Made by a program: the position numbers and the translations under genes
From: Methylobacterium sp. SyP6R
GTDB taxonomy: Bacteria > Pseudomonadota > Alphaproteobacteria > Rhizobiales > Beijerinckiaceae
NCBI RefSeq assembly: GCF_019216885.1
Contig: NZ_JAAQRC020000001.1
Span: 2,232,001 to 2,296,000 of the forward strand
Reading direction: 5' to 3'
DNA length: 64,000 bases
In this document: in pieces, positions 62,675 through 64,000 of the stretch
Numbering within the stretch: the first letter of the stretch is position 1
Layout of the letters: each line of letters begins with the position of its first letter
The notes under the pieces: generated by a model
What the model saw: the letters and a program-made list of their open reading frames with translations, nothing else
Database searches by the model: none
What the model was told of the DNA's origin: nothing

Positions 62675-64000
62675 TCAATGCCCGTGGGCGTGCTCCCGCG
62701 CCGGTTCCGGCGCGTGCACCGCCTCCGGCGCCGCGTCGAGGTTCTCGTCCCGCACGCGCTTCCTCTGGAAGAACCGCATCGCGACGACGAAGAAGACCGG
62801 GACCAGGATCACCGCCAGCACGGTGGCGGAGATCATCCCGCCCATCACGCCGGTGCCGATCGCCTGCTGGCTCTTCGAGGCCGCGCCGGTCGCGATGGCG
62901 AGCGGCACGACGCCGAAGATGAAGGCGAGCGAGGTCATGACGATCGGCCGGAAGCGCAGGCGCGAGGCCTCGACCGTGGCCGGCACCAGCTTGGTGCCGG
63001 GCTTCCAGAGTTCACGGGCGAACTCGATGATCAGGATCGCGTTCTTGGCCGACAGGCCGATGATCGTGATGAGCCCGATCTTGAAGTACACGTCGTTGGG
63101 CATGTCCCGGATCAGCACGCCAGCGACCGAGCCGATCACGCCGAGGGGGATGACCAGCATCACCGCGAGCGGGATCGACCAGCTCTCGTAGAGCGCGGCG
63201 AGACACAGGAACACGATCAGCACCGACAGCGCCAGCAGCAGGGTCGCCTGCGAACCCGCCTGCTTCTCCTGGAGCGACTGCCCGGTCCAGGTATAGCCGA
63301 ACCCCTTCGGCAACTGGGTCATCAACCGCTCCATCTCGGCGATGGCCTCGCCCGAGGTGAAGCCCGCCGCCGGCTCGCCGGTGATGCGGACCGACTGGTA
63401 GCCGTTGAAGCCGATGATCTGGGCCGGGCCGACGCTCCACTTCAGGCTGGCGAAGGACGACATCGGCACCATCGTCCCCTGCTGGTTCTTGACGCCGTAA
63501 TTCAAGAGGTCGGTGGCGTTGAGGCGCTGGTTGTCCTCGGCCTGGACGATCACCCGCTGCATCTTGCCCCGGTTGGGGAAGTCGTTGGTGTAGACCGAGC
63601 CGAGATTGACTTGGATGGTGTCGTTGATGTCGGAGAAGTTGACGCCGAGGGCCGCCGCCTTCTCGCGGTCGATCACCAGTTCCGCCTGCGGCGCGGGCGG
63701 CAGGCCCTCGACGTAGACGTTCTTGAGGATCGGGCTCTTGCGGGCGATCGCAAGCAACTGCTCCTGCGCCGCCATCAGGGCCGAGTAGCCCTTCTGGGCC
63801 CGGTCCTGGAGGCGGAAACTGAAGCCCGAGGCGTTGCCGAGGTTGTCGATCGGCGGCGGCTCCAGCGCCTGGATCACCGCGTCGCGGTAGCCTGCCATCG
63901 CCTTGTTGGTCCCGGCGACGAGCGCCGCCGCCGACTGGTCCTTGCCGCGCTCCGACCAGGGCTTCAGCGTCACGAAGGCCTGCGAGGTCATCTGGCCCTG
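62675..64000 (-). CDS. RND family multidrug efflux pump inner-membrane protein, C-terminal part
   Basis: This is the C-terminal portion (about 440 residues) of an AcrB/MexB-like HAE1-family proton antiporter; the frame runs off the right edge. The large periplasmic loop is followed by the last group of helices (LLLALSVLIVFLCLAALYESW to GGMISATVLAVILVPVFFVVAMRFF), with the conserved GLSAKNAILIIEFA block. The tail after the last helix ends in His-rich HAHGH. ATG at 63991 is likely internal. The periplasmic adaptor gene should lie outside the window, to the right. Confidence 0.92.
   Translation of the reverse strand, partial: QGQMTSQAFVTLKPWSERGKDQSAAALVAGTNKAMAGYRDAVIQALEPPPIDNLGNASGFSFRLQDRAQKGYSALMAAQEQLLAIARKSPILKNVYVEGLPPAPQAELVIDREKAAALGVNFSDINDTIQVNLGSVYTNDFPNRGKMQRVIVQAEDNQRLNATDLLNYGVKNQQGTMVPMSSFASLKWSVGPAQIIGFNGYQSVRITGEPAAGFTSGEAIAEMERLMTQLPKGFGYTWTGQSLQEKQAGSQATLLLALSVLIVFLCLAALYESWSIPLAVMLVIPLGVIGSVAGVLIRDMPNDVYFKIGLITIIGLSAKNAILIIEFARELWKPGTKLVPATVEASRLRFRPIVMTSLAFIFGVVPLAIATGAASKSQQAIGTGVMGGMISATVLAVILVPVFFVVAMRFFQRKRVRDENLDAAPEAVHAPEPAREHAHGH

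Overview
The window is high-GC DNA from an alphaproteobacterium, most likely a Hyphomicrobiales (Rhizobiales) member close to Methylobacterium. This rests on protein style, the ppx-ppk-hdaA-AI-2E-pgsA/purM-purN neighbourhood, and the dense families of palindromic intergenic repeats. It is ordinary chromosome with small accessory patches. No rRNA, tRNA, CRISPR array or prophage was seen.

Layout. 1-1544: tail of an M23 peptidase and a MazE/MazF pair. 1566-3681: leftward GST, HpcH/HpaI aldolase and esterase. 3825-5614: molybdate transport modB-modC (modA lies 55 kb away at 60789-61568), followed by a tiny gene with an ideal ribosome binding site (5804-5887). 6105-8144: DUF4142 protein and acyltransferase 3. 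8275-14477: a liv-type ABC operon, livG-livF-SBP-SBP-livH-livM, with two near-duplicate binding proteins and strong hairpins before livH. 14599-16317: a repeat unit split by a second repeat plus an IS110 element. 16353-21410: TAXI receptor, coiled-coil protein, hydrolase and MFS pump. 21613-28318: unknown gene coupled to ureG, CsaA-like protein, ppx, ppk and hdaA. 28363-34060: AI-2E family protein, a low-GC island with an unknown gene and an RTX protein, then pgsA-like, purM and purN. 34190-43550: small proteins, pyk, thrC, M16 peptidase and htpG. 43614-50004: TetR/acetyltransferase, MaoC, MATE, a PIN/small-partner pair, SGNH protein and ABC binding protein. 50372-58204: response regulator, PAS protein, DoxX, Bcr/CflA pump, manC, GGDEF protein and a Cys-rich mini protein. 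58248-64000: carbonic anhydrase, hydroxyproline epimerase, a nested repeat cluster, modA, pentapeptide-repeat protein and the end of an RND pump.

The most distinctive content is the repeats. I see at least five families of palindromic elements of about 100-170 bp. Several sit so that the repeat itself supplies the stop codon and the first hairpin after a gene. One family is interrupted twice at the same internal point, once by another repeat plus IS110 and once by a 228-bp segment with its own inverted ends. Another family shows compensatory changes between its two copies. Other leads are the possible bridge RNA of the IS110 element, the PIN-domain pair at 46992-47719, the low-GC island that splits a conserved gene cluster, and the mini protein at 5804.
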